32,946 nt of DNA from Variibacter sp. (GCA_019689555.1 JADGHE010000039.1:1-32946), one strand, 5' to 3'; shown: positions 1 through 8,910, numbered from the stretch's first letter. Notes: generated by a model from the sequence alone, not told the origin. Program-made: numbers and translations.

Positions 1-29
1 GGGCGGTCGTGGTGTGAGCGGAGGGGGGC

Positions 30-830
30 GTGCCGCTCGATCGTGTGGGCCTGGGGCTTGGCCTTGTCGTGGCGTTGACGGCGACCACGGATGCGTTCGG
101 GGGCGCGTGGACGGCGCCCGCCGGCACCGGACAGATCATCGTGACATCGACGACGAGCGTCGCGGACCGCGTCTTCAGTGACTCGGCCACGGCGCAGCCG
201 GGCCCGCGCTTCCGCAAGCACGAGCTGCAGGCGCTGTTCGAATGGGGACTTTCCGACTGGTTCACCGCAGTCGCGACGCCGAGCCTGCAGACTGTCGAAA
301 TCGGCGCGCCCGCAGACGTGCGGGGAAGCGGGATCGGCTCCTCCGATCTCGGCGGGCGCTTCCGCGTCTGGCACGGCGAGAACTGGGTGCTGTCGGGGCA
401 GGCGATTGTCCGCCTTCCTGGAACAAGCGATACGGCCGACCCGGCCGCCTTGGGTCGGACCGGGGTCGAGGTCGATCTGCGCAGTCTTTTCGGTGCGAAC
501 TTCGCCCTCTTCAATGTGCCGGCCTTTTTCGACGTGCAGGCCGCCCATCGCTTCCGGACCGGCGGACCGCCCAACGAGTTCCGCGCGGATGCGACGATCG
601 GCTTGCGCCCCTTTTCCCGCTGGCTGTTCCTCGCACAGTCCTTCAACGTGGTTTCGGAAGGCGTCGGCGCCCCGGGGTTTGCAGGCTATGCCTACCACAG
701 GTTGCAGCTCGGCGCCGTCTACGCCCTTACGCCGACCCTGTCGCTCCAACTCGGGGGCTTCGTGACCTATGCGGGCCGCAATGCCCCGCAGGAGAACGCG
801 CTCATCCTCGGCGCCTGGTACAAATTCTGA
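30..830 (+). CDS. Predicted outer-membrane beta-barrel protein, function unknown
   Basis: The 266-residue product begins with a short hydrophobic leader (GLGLGLVVALTATTDAFG). Amphipathic stretches typical of outer-membrane beta strands follow, and the chain ends in the aromatic residue Phe (GAWYKF), as many barrel proteins do. The overall look resembles the MetA-pathway/transporter-like barrel group, but that is only a resemblance. I chose the GTG start because a purine-rich ribosome-binding site (GGAGGGGGG) lies immediately before it. A TGA at 15-17 could end an upstream reading frame cut off by the window edge, which would make this the downstream gene of a unit. The next gene, on the opposite strand, is an O-antigen-ligase-type protein, so an envelope role is plausible. 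No specific function can be assigned. Confidence 0.7.
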   Translation: MPLDRVGLGLGLVVALTATTDAFGGAWTAPAGTGQIIVTSTTSVADRVFSDSATAQPGPRFRKHELQALFEWGLSDWFTAVATPSLQTVEIGAPADVRGSGIGSSDLGGRFRVWHGENWVLSGQAIVRLPGTSDTADPAALGRTGVEVDLRSLFGANFALFNVPAFFDVQAAHRFRTGGPPNEFRADATIGLRPFSRWLFLAQSFNVVSEGVGAPGFAGYAYHRLQLGAVYALTPTLSLQLGGFVTYAGRNAPQENALILGAWYKF

Positions 831-850
831 CGCCGAGCGGGCTGCGCCCG

Positions 851-2131
851 TCAGCGCACGGCGCCGCTCACGAGCCGCTGGTCCTCCGGTTCGGCGGCGG
901 CCGGGCTTCCCGCCCTGAGGGGGCTTGCCTCGCGGGCTGCGTGCAGCGCACCGGCCAGCGCGCCGACGCCGAAGACATAGAGCCAGCCTGCCGTGAAGTC
1001 GGACAGATGCGAGTTGAACAGGGAATTCACGATGTTCTGGAGAACGATGAGCAGTCCGAACCGCGCCGGCCACGACTGGCCGACAAACAAAACCAGATGC
1101 GCGGCCCACATCAGGTACAATAACGCGACTCCGACAAGGCCGACCTGAATGCCGACCGCAAAGGTCTGGTTGTGCGGATTGTTCGGCCCCACGAAGGGGT
1201 CGAGCTTTTCGCCCGGCTTGTCGGGAACGAACAGGTCCGTCAGGGCTCCGGTTCCGTAGCCGAACAGGGGTCTGTGCTGGATCACCTCCAGCGACTTTCG
1301 CCAGAACATCAGCCTTTGGCCGGTCGAGGTCGGGGCTTCCGCCTCTTCGACGAACGCCTGGCTAACCTCCATGACGCGGGTGCGGAAGTCGGACGACGTC
1401 GTCCAGCCCACGGCGCAGACGATGATGAAAATGGCCGTGAGAGCGAGCGCCCCCTTCTTGCCGAAATGCTGGTAGCCGACAACGAGAAGTAGAACGAGGA
1501 AGGAAATAAGCGCTGTTCGCGAGATCGACACGAAAACGACATTGGCCGCGAAGAGAGCGACAAGGGCGGCGCACAGCCCCGCGTAAAGGTGTTTGCCGTC
1601 GCGGAGATAGACGAGCGCCACGTGGCACAGCACACACGCGGAGAGAACGAAGTTCGTGCCCTGGAAGATATAATCCTTCACGGGCACGCCGGGCGCTCGA
1701 TTCCCGTAGACGAGGCTCGGCCACCACCACGACGCCCAGGAATACAGAAGGAGAACGATCGAAGAAACGACAAACACGCCGAACGCCCGCAGTCCGCGTT
1801 CCGATCGGCTGAAGTGAATGATCAGCAGCGGCAGGACGAGCAGCTTGTGAAAGTGCTTCAGGCCGTCGAGACTTTCGCTCCAAGATTTGTCCGACCACAG
1901 CATTCCAAGGCACAGCAGCGCCCACAGGGCGAGCGGCAGAAAGACCGCCGGGCGCCGGAGGTGCTCGAGGAGCAGGGACCGACTGAGCGTCGGAAGGACC
2001 GCAACGATCCAGCAGAAAATGAGAATGCCGGTGGCGGAGGTCGACCACGGCAAGGAGGCGAATACGGCGGCGGCGAGCCAGTCCGCCGCCTCGGCCGCCT
2101 TTGCCTGCCCTCGATGCGAAAGCGGGTTCAC
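851..2131 (-). CDS. O-antigen ligase family (Wzy_C) membrane protein
   Basis: This is a multi-pass inner-membrane protein of about 426 residues with roughly ten hydrophobic segments. The central part matches the Wzy_C/WaaL pattern: a periplasmic loop with GQRLMFWRKSLEVIQHRPLFGYG, followed by NNPHNQTFAVGIQVGLVG before the last helices. Family members transfer or polymerise polysaccharide repeat units on undecaprenyl carriers (O-antigen ligation or exopolysaccharide polymerisation); which one applies here is unknown. The frame stays open to 2434, but that extension is Cys/Arg/Ser-rich and does not look like protein. I therefore chose the GTG at 2131, preceded by GGAAG six bases upstream, which gives a normal family length. 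The GTG overlaps the TGA of a short upstream frame (GTGA). The gene converges with the barrel-protein gene, with about 20 bp between them. Confidence 0.8.
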   Translation of the reverse strand: MNPLSHRGQAKAAEAADWLAAAVFASLPWSTSATGILIFCWIVAVLPTLSRSLLLEHLRRPAVFLPLALWALLCLGMLWSDKSWSESLDGLKHFHKLLVLPLLIIHFSRSERGLRAFGVFVVSSIVLLLYSWASWWWPSLVYGNRAPGVPVKDYIFQGTNFVLSACVLCHVALVYLRDGKHLYAGLCAALVALFAANVVFVSISRTALISFLVLLLVVGYQHFGKKGALALTAIFIIVCAVGWTTSSDFRTRVMEVSQAFVEEAEAPTSTGQRLMFWRKSLEVIQHRPLFGYGTGALTDLFVPDKPGEKLDPFVGPNNPHNQTFAVGIQVGLVGVALLYLMWAAHLVLFVGQSWPARFGLLIVLQNIVNSLFNSHLSDFTAGWLYVFGVGALAGALHAAREASPLRAGSPAAAEPEDQRLVSGAVR

Positions 2132-2721
2132 GAACAGCTTCCGCCAGCTGTTGTCATGAAGATCTCGGGCAGTACATGGCGCATGGAACGGCAGCGGTGA
2201 CCAACCCCGGAATTTCGGCCGCTGGGATCGAGAGCAGCCGACAAGTTCGCACTCATGCAACTGAACGGGAATTGTGCAAATGATGGGGCAGACATCCCCT
2301 CCGCCGGCGCCGCCCTCCCGGCGCGCCAAGAACGGACAAACGTCCCACGCATTGCATTGGGTCCTACCGGTTTCGCACCGGGAAGACCTGCTCACGGCGC
2401 GCGTCGCCTCGCCGGACGACGGCGACAACTGCAACGCGCGCAGCCGGGGCTCTCCAGGCGCGGTCGAGAGGCTGTTTTCTAACGGCCGGCCGCTGGCGGA
2501 TGCAACGCTTCCCTCATTGAATTCACAAGCGGAATCCGAAGGGATTTAACGCCGACGCGAAGGGATTTAACGCCGACGCAAGGCTCGCGCGCGAGCGAGG
2601 CAGCGCGACAACCGCGCGAGCTATCGCAAGACAATGATCGAAAGACGGGCTCTGCATCGCTGGAAACGGCGACAGGACGGATTGATCCGGCGGGCGGTCC
2701 GGCCGGGAAGTGCCGGCGCCT
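2132..2721. other. 590-bp intergenic region with no convincing gene
   Basis: Frames in this stretch are short, Arg/Ala/Pro-rich and unlike known proteins. It should hold the promoter of the O-antigen-ligase-like gene (reading leftwards) and the end of the moeB transcript. The only clear structure is a 21-bp direct repeat at 2538-2579. Composition is slightly less GC-extreme near 2520-2575 than in the neighbouring genes. I found no T-rich terminator. Confidence 0.5.
2538..2579. repeat. Two perfect tandem copies of a 21-bp unit
   Basis: The unit starts GAAGGGATTTAACG and ends CCGACGC. It occurs at 2538-2558 and again at 2559-2579 without mismatch. The unit length is a multiple of three, but no convincing protein is encoded here. 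It could be a slippage duplication or a pair of binding sites. Confidence 0.9.
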
Positions 2722-3522
2722 TCAGCCGTGCGACGAGAGGTCCCGAATGGAAGGATTTCGGCCGGTCAGCGGATTTTCCGGATCCCAGGCATAGTCGAGC
2801 GTCGCAAAGCGCATGGCGCGCGCGTCGATCATCAGCACGCGGCCGACAAGGCCCTCGCCGAAGCCGACGATCTCGCGAACGACCTCGAGCGCCATCAGCG
2901 AGCCGACGACGCCGGCCAGCGCGCCGAGAACGCCCGCCTCGGCGCAGGTCGGCACCGTGCCGGGCGGGGGCGGCTCGGGAAAAAGACAACGATAGGTCGG
3001 GTTGGGGGTGCCGTCCGGCTTCGTCTCGTGGGCGCGGATCGTCGTCAGCGTCCCGTCGAAGGTTCCCAAGGCGGCCGTGACCAGCGGCTTGCGCGCAAAG
3101 TAGCAGGCGTCCGACACCAAATAGCGGGTCGAAAAGTTGTCGGAGCCGTCGGCGATCACGTCATATTCGGCCAAGATATCCAGCGCGTTGGCGGCCGTAA
3201 GACGGACGGGGTGCGTCTGCATCTTCACGTGCGGATTGAGCCGGCGCACCGCCTCGGCCGCGCTCTCCACTTTCGGCCGGCCGACGTCCGGGGTTCCGTG
3301 AATGACCTGCCGCTGCAGGTTCGAGAGCGAGACCGTATCGTCGTCGATCACGCCGAGCGTGCCGACGCCGGCGGCGGCAAGATACATCAGCAGCGGCGCG
3401 CCGAGACCGCCGGCGCCGACCACCAGCACCCGGGCGCGCTTGAGCGCGGCCTGGCCCGGTCCGCCCACCTCGTGGAGAACGATGTGGCGCGCGTAACGCT
3501 CGATTTCCTCGGGGCTCAACAT
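2722..3522 (-). CDS. moeB: Molybdopterin-synthase adenylyltransferase, MoeB/HesA/ThiF family
   Basis: This E1-like enzyme uses ATP to adenylate the C-terminal glycine of a small sulfur carrier such as MoaD before thiolation. Visible are the N-terminal RYARHIVL arginine motif, the nucleotide-binding loop VVGAGGLGAP, the IDDDTVSLSNLQRQ segment, GSDNFSTRYLVSDAC, and the crossover-loop cysteine in VPTCAEAGVLG. The E. coli MoeB zinc cysteines are not complete: the first CxxC is TYRC, and the C-terminal pair is absent, the protein ending NPLTGRNPSIRDLSSHG. That form seems usual in Hyphomicrobiales. The frame extends 23 codons upstream, but family members begin near MLSPEEIERYARHI, so ATG 3522 is used (266 residues). 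ThiF-type thiamine sulfur transfer is an alternative role, but the molybdenum-cofactor block about 9 kb away favours MoeB. It is divergent from polA. Confidence 0.88.
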   Translation of the reverse strand: MLSPEEIERYARHIVLHEVGGPGQAALKRARVLVVGAGGLGAPLLMYLAAAGVGTLGVIDDDTVSLSNLQRQVIHGTPDVGRPKVESAAEAVRRLNPHVKMQTHPVRLTAANALDILAEYDVIADGSDNFSTRYLVSDACYFARKPLVTAALGTFDGTLTTIRAHETKPDGTPNPTYRCLFPEPPPPGTVPTCAEAGVLGALAGVVGSLMALEVVREIVGFGEGLVGRVLMIDARAMRFATLDYAWDPENPLTGRNPSIRDLSSHG

Positions 3523-3861
3523 GGTTCCCGGTCGCCTGCCCTTTCGCGCCGGCGCATCACGCCCTTCCTGCTCGGCTTCGTCAAGGCGCACCGGCGTGGT
3601 TTTCGCGTGAGGGACGTTGCGCTAGGCTGCGCGAAGGCCGCCGGGGAGACTGGCCGCAGGAAGCGTTGTCCGGGGCGCGGAGACGAAGCGGTAAGCCGCC
3701 GCCGAGCCGCGACCCGCGGGGGCCGCGCCGCGGCCGGCGAGGCCGACGCCGGCGCTGGCCGGACGGCAACCCGCCGCAGGCGAGCCTGAGCCCCGCCCGG
3801 GGCGGGTGGCGCAGCCGCGGTCAGGGTGATAATCCCGCACACGGAAAAGCGATCTTCGCCG
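3523..3861. promoter_or_regulatory. Divergent moeB/polA intergenic region with a candidate polA -10
   Basis: This 339-bp stretch separates the two divergent genes. A GATAAT hexamer at 3828-3833 is close to a sigma-70 -10 element and would give a short polA leader of about 20 nt. No good -35 is seen 16-18 bp upstream. A GC-rich hairpin with 6-bp arms (3792-3797 / 3801-3806) lies just before it. Nothing else here is supportable. Confidence 0.3.
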
Positions 3862-6800
3862 ATGCTCGAAGCCTCCCACGCCGCCGCCCAATCGCCCCCC
3901 GTACAGAAGGGGGACCGCGTGATCCTGGTCGACGGCTCGTCCTTCGTCTTCCGCGCCTACTTCCAGTCCATGAACCAGGACCGGAAGTACAACATGCGCT
4001 CCGACGGGCTGCCGACCGGGGCGGTGCGCCTTTTCTGCACCAAGCTCTTCCAGTTCATTCGCGAGGGCGCGGTCGGGATCAAGCCGACCCATCTCGTCAT
4101 CGTCTTCGACAAGTCGGAGCAGTCGTTCCGCCAGGACATCTACGCGGACTACAAGGCCCATCGTCCGGCGCCGCCCGAGGAACTGATCCCTCAGTTTCCC
4201 CTCATGCGCGCGGCGGTGCGGGCCTTCGGCCTCACGCCGGTCGAGCAGGAGGGGTACGAGGCCGACGACATCATCGCGACATATGCGTGCGAGGCCGCCA
4301 AGGCCGGCGCGGAGGTGCTCATCGTCTCCGCCGACAAGGACTTGATGCAGCTCGTCGGGTCGGGGATAACGTTCTACGACTTCGAGTCCGGCACCAGAGG
4401 CAAGCCCGGCTATCGCCCCGAACGCCGGCTCGACCGCGAAGGCGTGATCGAAAAGTTCGGCGTGCCGCCCGAGAAGGTGCCGGACGTGCAGGCGCTCGTC
4501 GGCGATCCCACGGACAATGTCCCGGGCGTGCCGGGCATCGGAATCAAGACGGCCGCGCAGCTCATCAACGAATACGGCGATCTCGAGACGCTGCTCGCCC
4601 GCGCGAGCGAGATCAAGCAGCCGAAGCGGCGCGAGGCGCTGATCGAGCATGCCGAGCGTGCCCGCATCTCGAAGCGGCTCGTGACGCTCGACTGCAACGC
4701 CCCGGTCCCGGTGCCGCTTGCCGATCTGCGTCTCGCCGAGGTCGACGCCAAGCGCCTCATCGCCTTTCTCAAGGCGCTCGAACTCAACACGCTGACCAAG
4801 CGCGTCGCCGAAACCTATGGCATCGACGCGGCCGAGATCGAGCCGGACCCGCAACTTGCCGCCCGCCGGGGCGAAGCGGCGGACTCCGAGCCAGCCGTTG
4901 AAGCGGTGCCTGCCGGCCCGGTCGAAAAAGTGTCCGGCGAGGCGAACGGGGCGGCCAAGGTGCGGCCGGGCGCCGGCGGGGAGCCGACGATGCTCACGCC
5001 GCAGGCGCTCGCGAGCGCCCGCGCCGCCGATGCGGCTTCGCAGGCGGTCGACCGCGCCCGCTACGTCACGATCAGCGATCCCGCCACACTCGATTCCTGG
5101 CTCGCCAGGGCGACGGATCGAGGCCTCCTGGCCATCGATCTGCTTACGACCGCGCCCGATCCGATGCAGGCCGAGCTTGTCGGCATCGCGCTCGCGCTGG
5201 CGCCCAACGAGGCCGCCTATGTGCCGCTCGGTCACCGGGCGTCGAACGACCTTTTGGCCGGCGGCGGGCTCGTGCCGGGGCAGATTCCGGCGCGCGAGGC
5301 GCTGCTCCGTCTCAAGCCCGTGCTCGAAGCGCGGAGCGTGCTCAAGGTCGGCCACGACCTGAAATCGGATCTCCTGGTGCTCGCCCGACACGGCATCACG
5401 CTCGCGCCGTTCGACGACGTGCTCCTCATGTCCTATGTGCTGGATGCGGGCCGCGGGGCGCATGGGCTCGAGGAGCTGGCCCGCCAGCATCTCGGTCATG
5501 GCGCGCTCGCGCTCGCGGATGTCGTCGGAAAGGGGCGGGACCGCGTGGCGCTCGAGACGGTCGAGATTGCGCGCGCCTGCCCCTATTGCGCCGAATCCGC
5601 CGATCTTGCGCTGCGCCTGTGGCGGCTGTTCAAGGCCCGGCTCGTCGCCGAGGGCATGACGACGGTCTACGAGACGCTCGAGCGGCCGCTGCCGCCGGTT
5701 CTCGCACGCATGGAGCGCGCCGGCGTCACCATCGACCGGCAGATGCTCGCACGCCTCTCCAGCGAATTCGCGCAGACGATGGCGCGCCTCGAAGACGAGA
5801 TCGCCGCGCTTGCCGGCGAGCGGTTCAACCTCGGCAGCCCGAAGCAGCTCGGCGACATTCTGTTCGGAAAGATGGGGCTGCCCGGCGCGACCCGAACGCC
5901 GACGGGCGCCTGGTCGACGCGGGCGAACGTGCTCGAAGACCTCGCCGAGCAGGGCTACGAGCTGCCGCAGAAGATCCTCGAGTGGCGGCAGGTGTCCAAG
6001 CTCAAGTCGACCTACACCGACGCGCTGCCCTCCTACGTGAACCCGGAGACCGGCCGCGTCCACACGAACTATGCCCTCGCCGCCACCACGACGGGGCGGC
6101 TCTCGTCCTCCGAGCCCAACCTGCAGAACATCCCCATCCGCAGCGAGGACGGTCGGAAGATCCGCAAGGCCTTCGTCGCGTCGCCGGGCCACAAGCTCGC
6201 CTCGGCCGACTATTCGCAGATCGAGCTGCGCCTGCTCGCCGAGATCGCGGATGTTCCGGCCCTGCGCCAGGCGTTCCGCGACGGCATCGACATCCATGCG
6301 CTCACGGCGTCGGAGATGTTCGGCGTGCCGGTGCGCGACATGCCGGCGGAGGTGCGCCGGCGCGCCAAGGCGATCAACTTCGGCATCATCTACGGCATCT
6401 CCGCCTTCGGCCTCGCCAACCAGCTCGGCATCGGCCGCGAGGAGGCGGGCGCCTATATCAAGAAGTATTTCGAGCGCTTCCCCGGCATCCGCGATTACAT
6501 GGAGGAGACCAAGGCGTTCTGCCGCCAACACGGCTACGTGACCACGCTGTTCGGCCGCAAGATGCACTACCCGGAGATCGCCGCGAAAAATCCGTCCGTG
6601 CGGGCCTTCAATGAACGCGCCGCCATCAACGCGCGCTTGCAGGGTACGGCGGCCGACATCATCCGCCGCGCCATGGTGCGCATCGATCCTGCGCTCGCCG
6701 AGGCCGGGCTTTCGGCGCGCATGCTGCTGCAGGTGCACGACGAGCTGGTGTTCGAAGTGCCGGAGGCGGAAGTCGAGGCCACCCTGCCGGTGATCAAACG

Positions 6801-6894
6801 GGTGATGGAAAACGCGCCGATGCCGGCTTTGAGCCTGCACGTGCCGCTGCAGGTCGAAGCGCGCGCGGCCGACAACTGGGACGAGGCGCATTGA
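3862..6894 (+). CDS. polA: DNA polymerase I
   Basis: The protein has 1010 residues in three domains. The 5' nuclease (about 1-310) shows ILVDGSSFVFRAYF, YEADDIIATYA, VSADKDLMQLVG and GDPTDNVPGVPGIG. The 3'-5' exonuclease-like domain spans about 410-600. The polymerase shows motif A (ASADYSQIELRLLAEI), motif B (RRRAKAINFGIIYGISAFG) and motif C (LLQVHDELVFEV). It fills gaps and removes primers in replication and repair. The exonuclease domain appears damaged: compared with E. coli D355/E357/D424/D501, Asp426 and Asp503 are kept, but the Glu is Leu428 (IDLLTT) and the last Asp is Ser579 (YCAESAD). Proofreading is therefore probably lost, while polymerase and 5' nuclease look intact. The frame opens 12 codons upstream; ATG 3862 is chosen by family fit and no strong ribosome-binding site decides it. 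Confidence 0.97.
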   Translation: MLEASHAAAQSPPVQKGDRVILVDGSSFVFRAYFQSMNQDRKYNMRSDGLPTGAVRLFCTKLFQFIREGAVGIKPTHLVIVFDKSEQSFRQDIYADYKAHRPAPPEELIPQFPLMRAAVRAFGLTPVEQEGYEADDIIATYACEAAKAGAEVLIVSADKDLMQLVGSGITFYDFESGTRGKPGYRPERRLDREGVIEKFGVPPEKVPDVQALVGDPTDNVPGVPGIGIKTAAQLINEYGDLETLLARASEIKQPKRREALIEHAERARISKRLVTLDCNAPVPVPLADLRLAEVDAKRLIAFLKALELNTLTKRVAETYGIDAAEIEPDPQLAARRGEAADSEPAVEAVPAGPVEKVSGEANGAAKVRPGAGGEPTMLTPQALASARAADAASQAVDRARYVTISDPATLDSWLARATDRGLLAIDLLTTAPDPMQAELVGIALALAPNEAAYVPLGHRASNDLLAGGGLVPGQIPAREALLRLKPVLEARSVLKVGHDLKSDLLVLARHGITLAPFDDVLLMSYVLDAGRGAHGLEELARQHLGHGALALADVVGKGRDRVALETVEIARACPYCAESADLALRLWRLFKARLVAEGMTTVYETLERPLPPVLARMERAGVTIDRQMLARLSSEFAQTMARLEDEIAALAGERFNLGSPKQLGDILFGKMGLPGATRTPTGAWSTRANVLEDLAEQGYELPQKILEWRQVSKLKSTYTDALPSYVNPETGRVHTNYALAATTTGRLSSSEPNLQNIPIRSEDGRKIRKAFVASPGHKLASADYSQIELRLLAEIADVPALRQAFRDGIDIHALTASEMFGVPVRDMPAEVRRRAKAINFGIIYGISAFGLANQLGIGREEAGAYIKKYFERFPGIRDYMEETKAFCRQHGYVTTLFGRKMHYPEIAAKNPSVRAFNERAAINARLQGTAADIIRRAMVRIDPALAEAGLSARMLLQVHDELVFEVPEAEVEATLPVIKRVMENAPMPALSLHVPLQVEARAADNWDEAH

Positions 6895-7136
6895 GGCGGG
6901 CCGGCCGAAACGGCTGCGCGCAAAGTTCGTACGCCGCGCGCCGCGGTTGGTGCTTCAAAGGCTTCGCACGGCGGCGCGACAAAGCCTGCGCGGACGCAGC
7001 CATCGTAAAGGCTTCGTCAACGGTTCGCGTTTCATATTTAGGCCCAAATGCGATCGCCTAGTATGGTCACCGACATTTGAACGTGCCACGGACCTGCTTC
7101 GCGCCCGGCCGGGCGCACTGTCACGGAGGTTTGCAA

Positions 7137-7433
7137 ATGACGAGGACCCTCACGGCGCTCGCCGCGGCCACAACTTTCGCCATCGTAGCCGTGGCTGCAC
7201 CGACGGATGCTAACGCCCACTGGCGTCGCGGCGGCGGCGCGGTGGCCGCCGGCATCATCGGTGGGTTGGCGGCCGGTGCCATCATCGGCTCCGCCATGGC
7301 GCCGCGATATTACTACGAGCCGGCGCCGGTCTATGTCGCGCCGCCGCCGCCCGGCGTGTGCTACGAGCAGGAATGGGTCTGGTCGCCGCGCCGCGGCGAA
7401 TATGTGCTGCGCAACGTGCGCGTGCCCTGCTGA
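7137..7433 (+). CDS. Small exported protein with glycine-rich hydrophobic core
   Basis: The product has 98 residues. A signal peptide (MTRTLTALAAATTFAIVAVAAP, probable cleavage near DANA-H) is followed by a glycine-zipper-like segment (GIIGGLAAGAIIGSAM). A Tyr/Pro-rich linker (YYYEPAPVYVAPPPPG) comes next, then a short tail with two cysteines (VCYEQEWVW and RVPC at the very end). Small proteins of this build are common in Hyphomicrobiales and have no assigned function; the features suggest a periplasmic or outer-membrane-associated protein. The ATG is fixed by GGAGG eight bases upstream and by the signal peptide that begins there. It ends 22 bp from the convergent transglycosylase gene, and a terminator hairpin follows. 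Confidence 0.75.
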   Translation: MTRTLTALAAATTFAIVAVAAPTDANAHWRRGGGAVAAGIIGGLAAGAIIGSAMAPRYYYEPAPVYVAPPPPGVCYEQEWVWSPRRGEYVLRNVRVPC

Positions 7434-7455
7434 GACCGCCTTCCCTTTCGAGAGT

Positions 7456-8760
7456 TCAAGGGCCGGGCCGCTGGGTCTGGCCCTTTTTCGTTGCGCCGGC
7501 CTCGCCCGCGCCGAGGCCGCGCAGATGCGCGAGCGCGGCCGCCGTCGGCCAGCAATCGACCTTCAGCCCGTTCGCCTTCTGGTAAAGGCCGAGCGCCAGA
7601 CGAGTCTTCATTCCGGCCTTTCCGTCGATCTTGTCGGAGTAGTAGCCGCGGGCGGAGAGGGCCTGCTGCAACTCCTCGATCTCGCGTGTCCGCAGCAGCG
7701 GCGCCTTGCCCCACCGGGTCGCGGGCGTCTGCGGGTCGGCGATGTGGTCGCTCAGCTGCCCGACGAACAGCACGTAGAGGTCGGCGTAGTTGTACGCCTT
7801 GAGCACGAAATAATTCGCCGGGGCGAGAAACGCCGGACCGTAGGTCCCCTCCGGGAGCAGCAAGGACGCCGGCTCGCGGCGCTCCGCGGGGCCGATGCTG
7901 CGCCCGTGCATGAGCGAGAAGCCGCGCGCGAGCCACGCCGCGATGGGCATGGGCCGGTCCGGGTCCGCGAGCGTGCAGTCGAGGTCCGCGGGCGCGCGCA
8001 CCTCGTATCCCCACCGCCGTCCCGGCTGCCAGCCCTTGTCGATGAGCTGCCGGGCCGCCGAGGCGAGCGCGTCCGGCACCGAGCGCCAGATGTCGACGTG
8101 CCCGTCGCCGTCGAAGTCGACGCCATGCCGGTAGAAATCGGAGGGCAGGAACTGCGTGAGGCCCATGGCCCCCGCCCATGAGCTACGCATCTCGGAGCGG
8201 GCGACGACGCCGTCCTCGATCATCTTCAGGGCAAGCACGAACTCCGGAAGGAAATGCTCCTTGCGCCGCCCGACATAGGCCTGCGTCGCCAGCACCCGGA
8301 GCGCGTCGTGTTGCAGACGATGCTCCCCGAAGGCGGTCTCGCGCCCCCAGATCGCGAGCAGGATCGCGGGCGCGACGCCGAATCGCCGTTCGATCGCGTC
8401 GAGCGTCTGCCGATGCTGCGCAAGCAGCTTGCGCCCTTGCGCTGCGAGCCGGGCGAGGGTCGATTCGCGCATATAGTCCGCGGGCGACTGCACGAACTCG
8501 GGCTGCCCCTCGGCGGCGGGCGGTCGCCCCGGCACGTCGAGGTCCGGCAGCGCATAATCGGGCTCGAGCCCGCGCAGCGCGCGGTCAAACGTCGCACGGG
8601 TGACGCCGGCTGCCTGCGCCTGCGGCCAGACGGTCTCCAGCCACGCGCGAAAATCGGCATCGTCCGCCCGGACCGGCGAGCCGGTCCCGAAAACGAGGGC
8701 GGCAAGGCACAGAAGAATGGTGGCGAAGCGCATGACGGGAGGACCGGTGACAAAGGGCAT
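7456..8760 (-). CDS. Lytic murein transglycosylase, MltB type, with peptidoglycan-binding domain
   Basis: This is an exported enzyme that cleaves the MurNAc-GlcNAc bond of peptidoglycan to leave 1,6-anhydro ends. After a signal peptide (MRFATILLCLAALVFG..VRA-DD) comes an SLT_2/MltB catalytic domain. It has the catalytic Glu in AIWGRETAFGEH and the family motifs WAGAMGLTQFLPSDFYRHGVD and DFDGDGHVDIW. The C-terminal 70 residues match a PG_binding_1 repeat (LQQALSARGYYSDKIDGKAG..TRLALGLYQ). There is no lipobox, so the form is soluble and periplasmic. Starts at 8817, 8760 and 8733 are possible. I prefer ATG 8760 because GGGAAG lies upstream at acceptable spacing, although ATG 8733 gives the most compact signal peptide. 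It is divergent from the coiled-coil gene. Confidence 0.9.
   Translation of the reverse strand: MPFVTGPPVMRFATILLCLAALVFGTGSPVRADDADFRAWLETVWPQAQAAGVTRATFDRALRGLEPDYALPDLDVPGRPPAAEGQPEFVQSPADYMRESTLARLAAQGRKLLAQHRQTLDAIERRFGVAPAILLAIWGRETAFGEHRLQHDALRVLATQAYVGRRKEHFLPEFVLALKMIEDGVVARSEMRSSWAGAMGLTQFLPSDFYRHGVDFDGDGHVDIWRSVPDALASAARQLIDKGWQPGRRWGYEVRAPADLDCTLADPDRPMPIAAWLARGFSLMHGRSIGPAERREPASLLLPEGTYGPAFLAPANYFVLKAYNYADLYVLFVGQLSDHIADPQTPATRWGKAPLLRTREIEELQQALSARGYYSDKIDGKAGMKTRLALGLYQKANGLKVDCWPTAAALAHLRGLGAGEAGATKKGQTQRPGP
7458..7488 (+). terminator. Rho-independent terminator of the small exported-protein gene
   Basis: AAGGGCC (7458-7464) pairs perfectly with GGCCCTT (7479-7485), and the T run TTTTT (7484-7488) follows on the plus strand. 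It starts 25 bp after the stop codon of the 98-residue protein. It lies inside the last codons of the opposite-strand transglycosylase gene, which therefore doubles as terminator sequence. Confidence 0.65.
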
Positions 8761-8910
8761 GAGCGGATCGCTTCCCTGCACGGAGGCGCCGTCGGCATCC
8801 CGGCGGCGTCGCATCAAGGAATTGTTAAATATTCAGGTTTGCCCGTTGCGGGCGATCTTCAAGCGGTTCACATAAGCGCGGTGCAGTTGGGCGTTTTGAA
8901 GGGAGCGTGG

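Noticed and set aside
1-29. Possible C-terminal end of an upstream gene (TGA at 15-17)
   Set aside because: Only four or five codons are visible, too few to call a coding region.
2128-2352. 74-codon minus-strand frame whose stop overlaps the O-antigen-ligase start (GTGA)
   Set aside because: A coupled leader peptide is conceivable, but the residue composition looks random and nothing else supports it.
3622-6891. Open frame of 1089 codons on the minus strand opposite polA
   Set aside because: High GC with codon bias leaves the antisense frame open; the product is Arg/Gly/His-rich without motifs, and polA on the plus strand is unmistakable.
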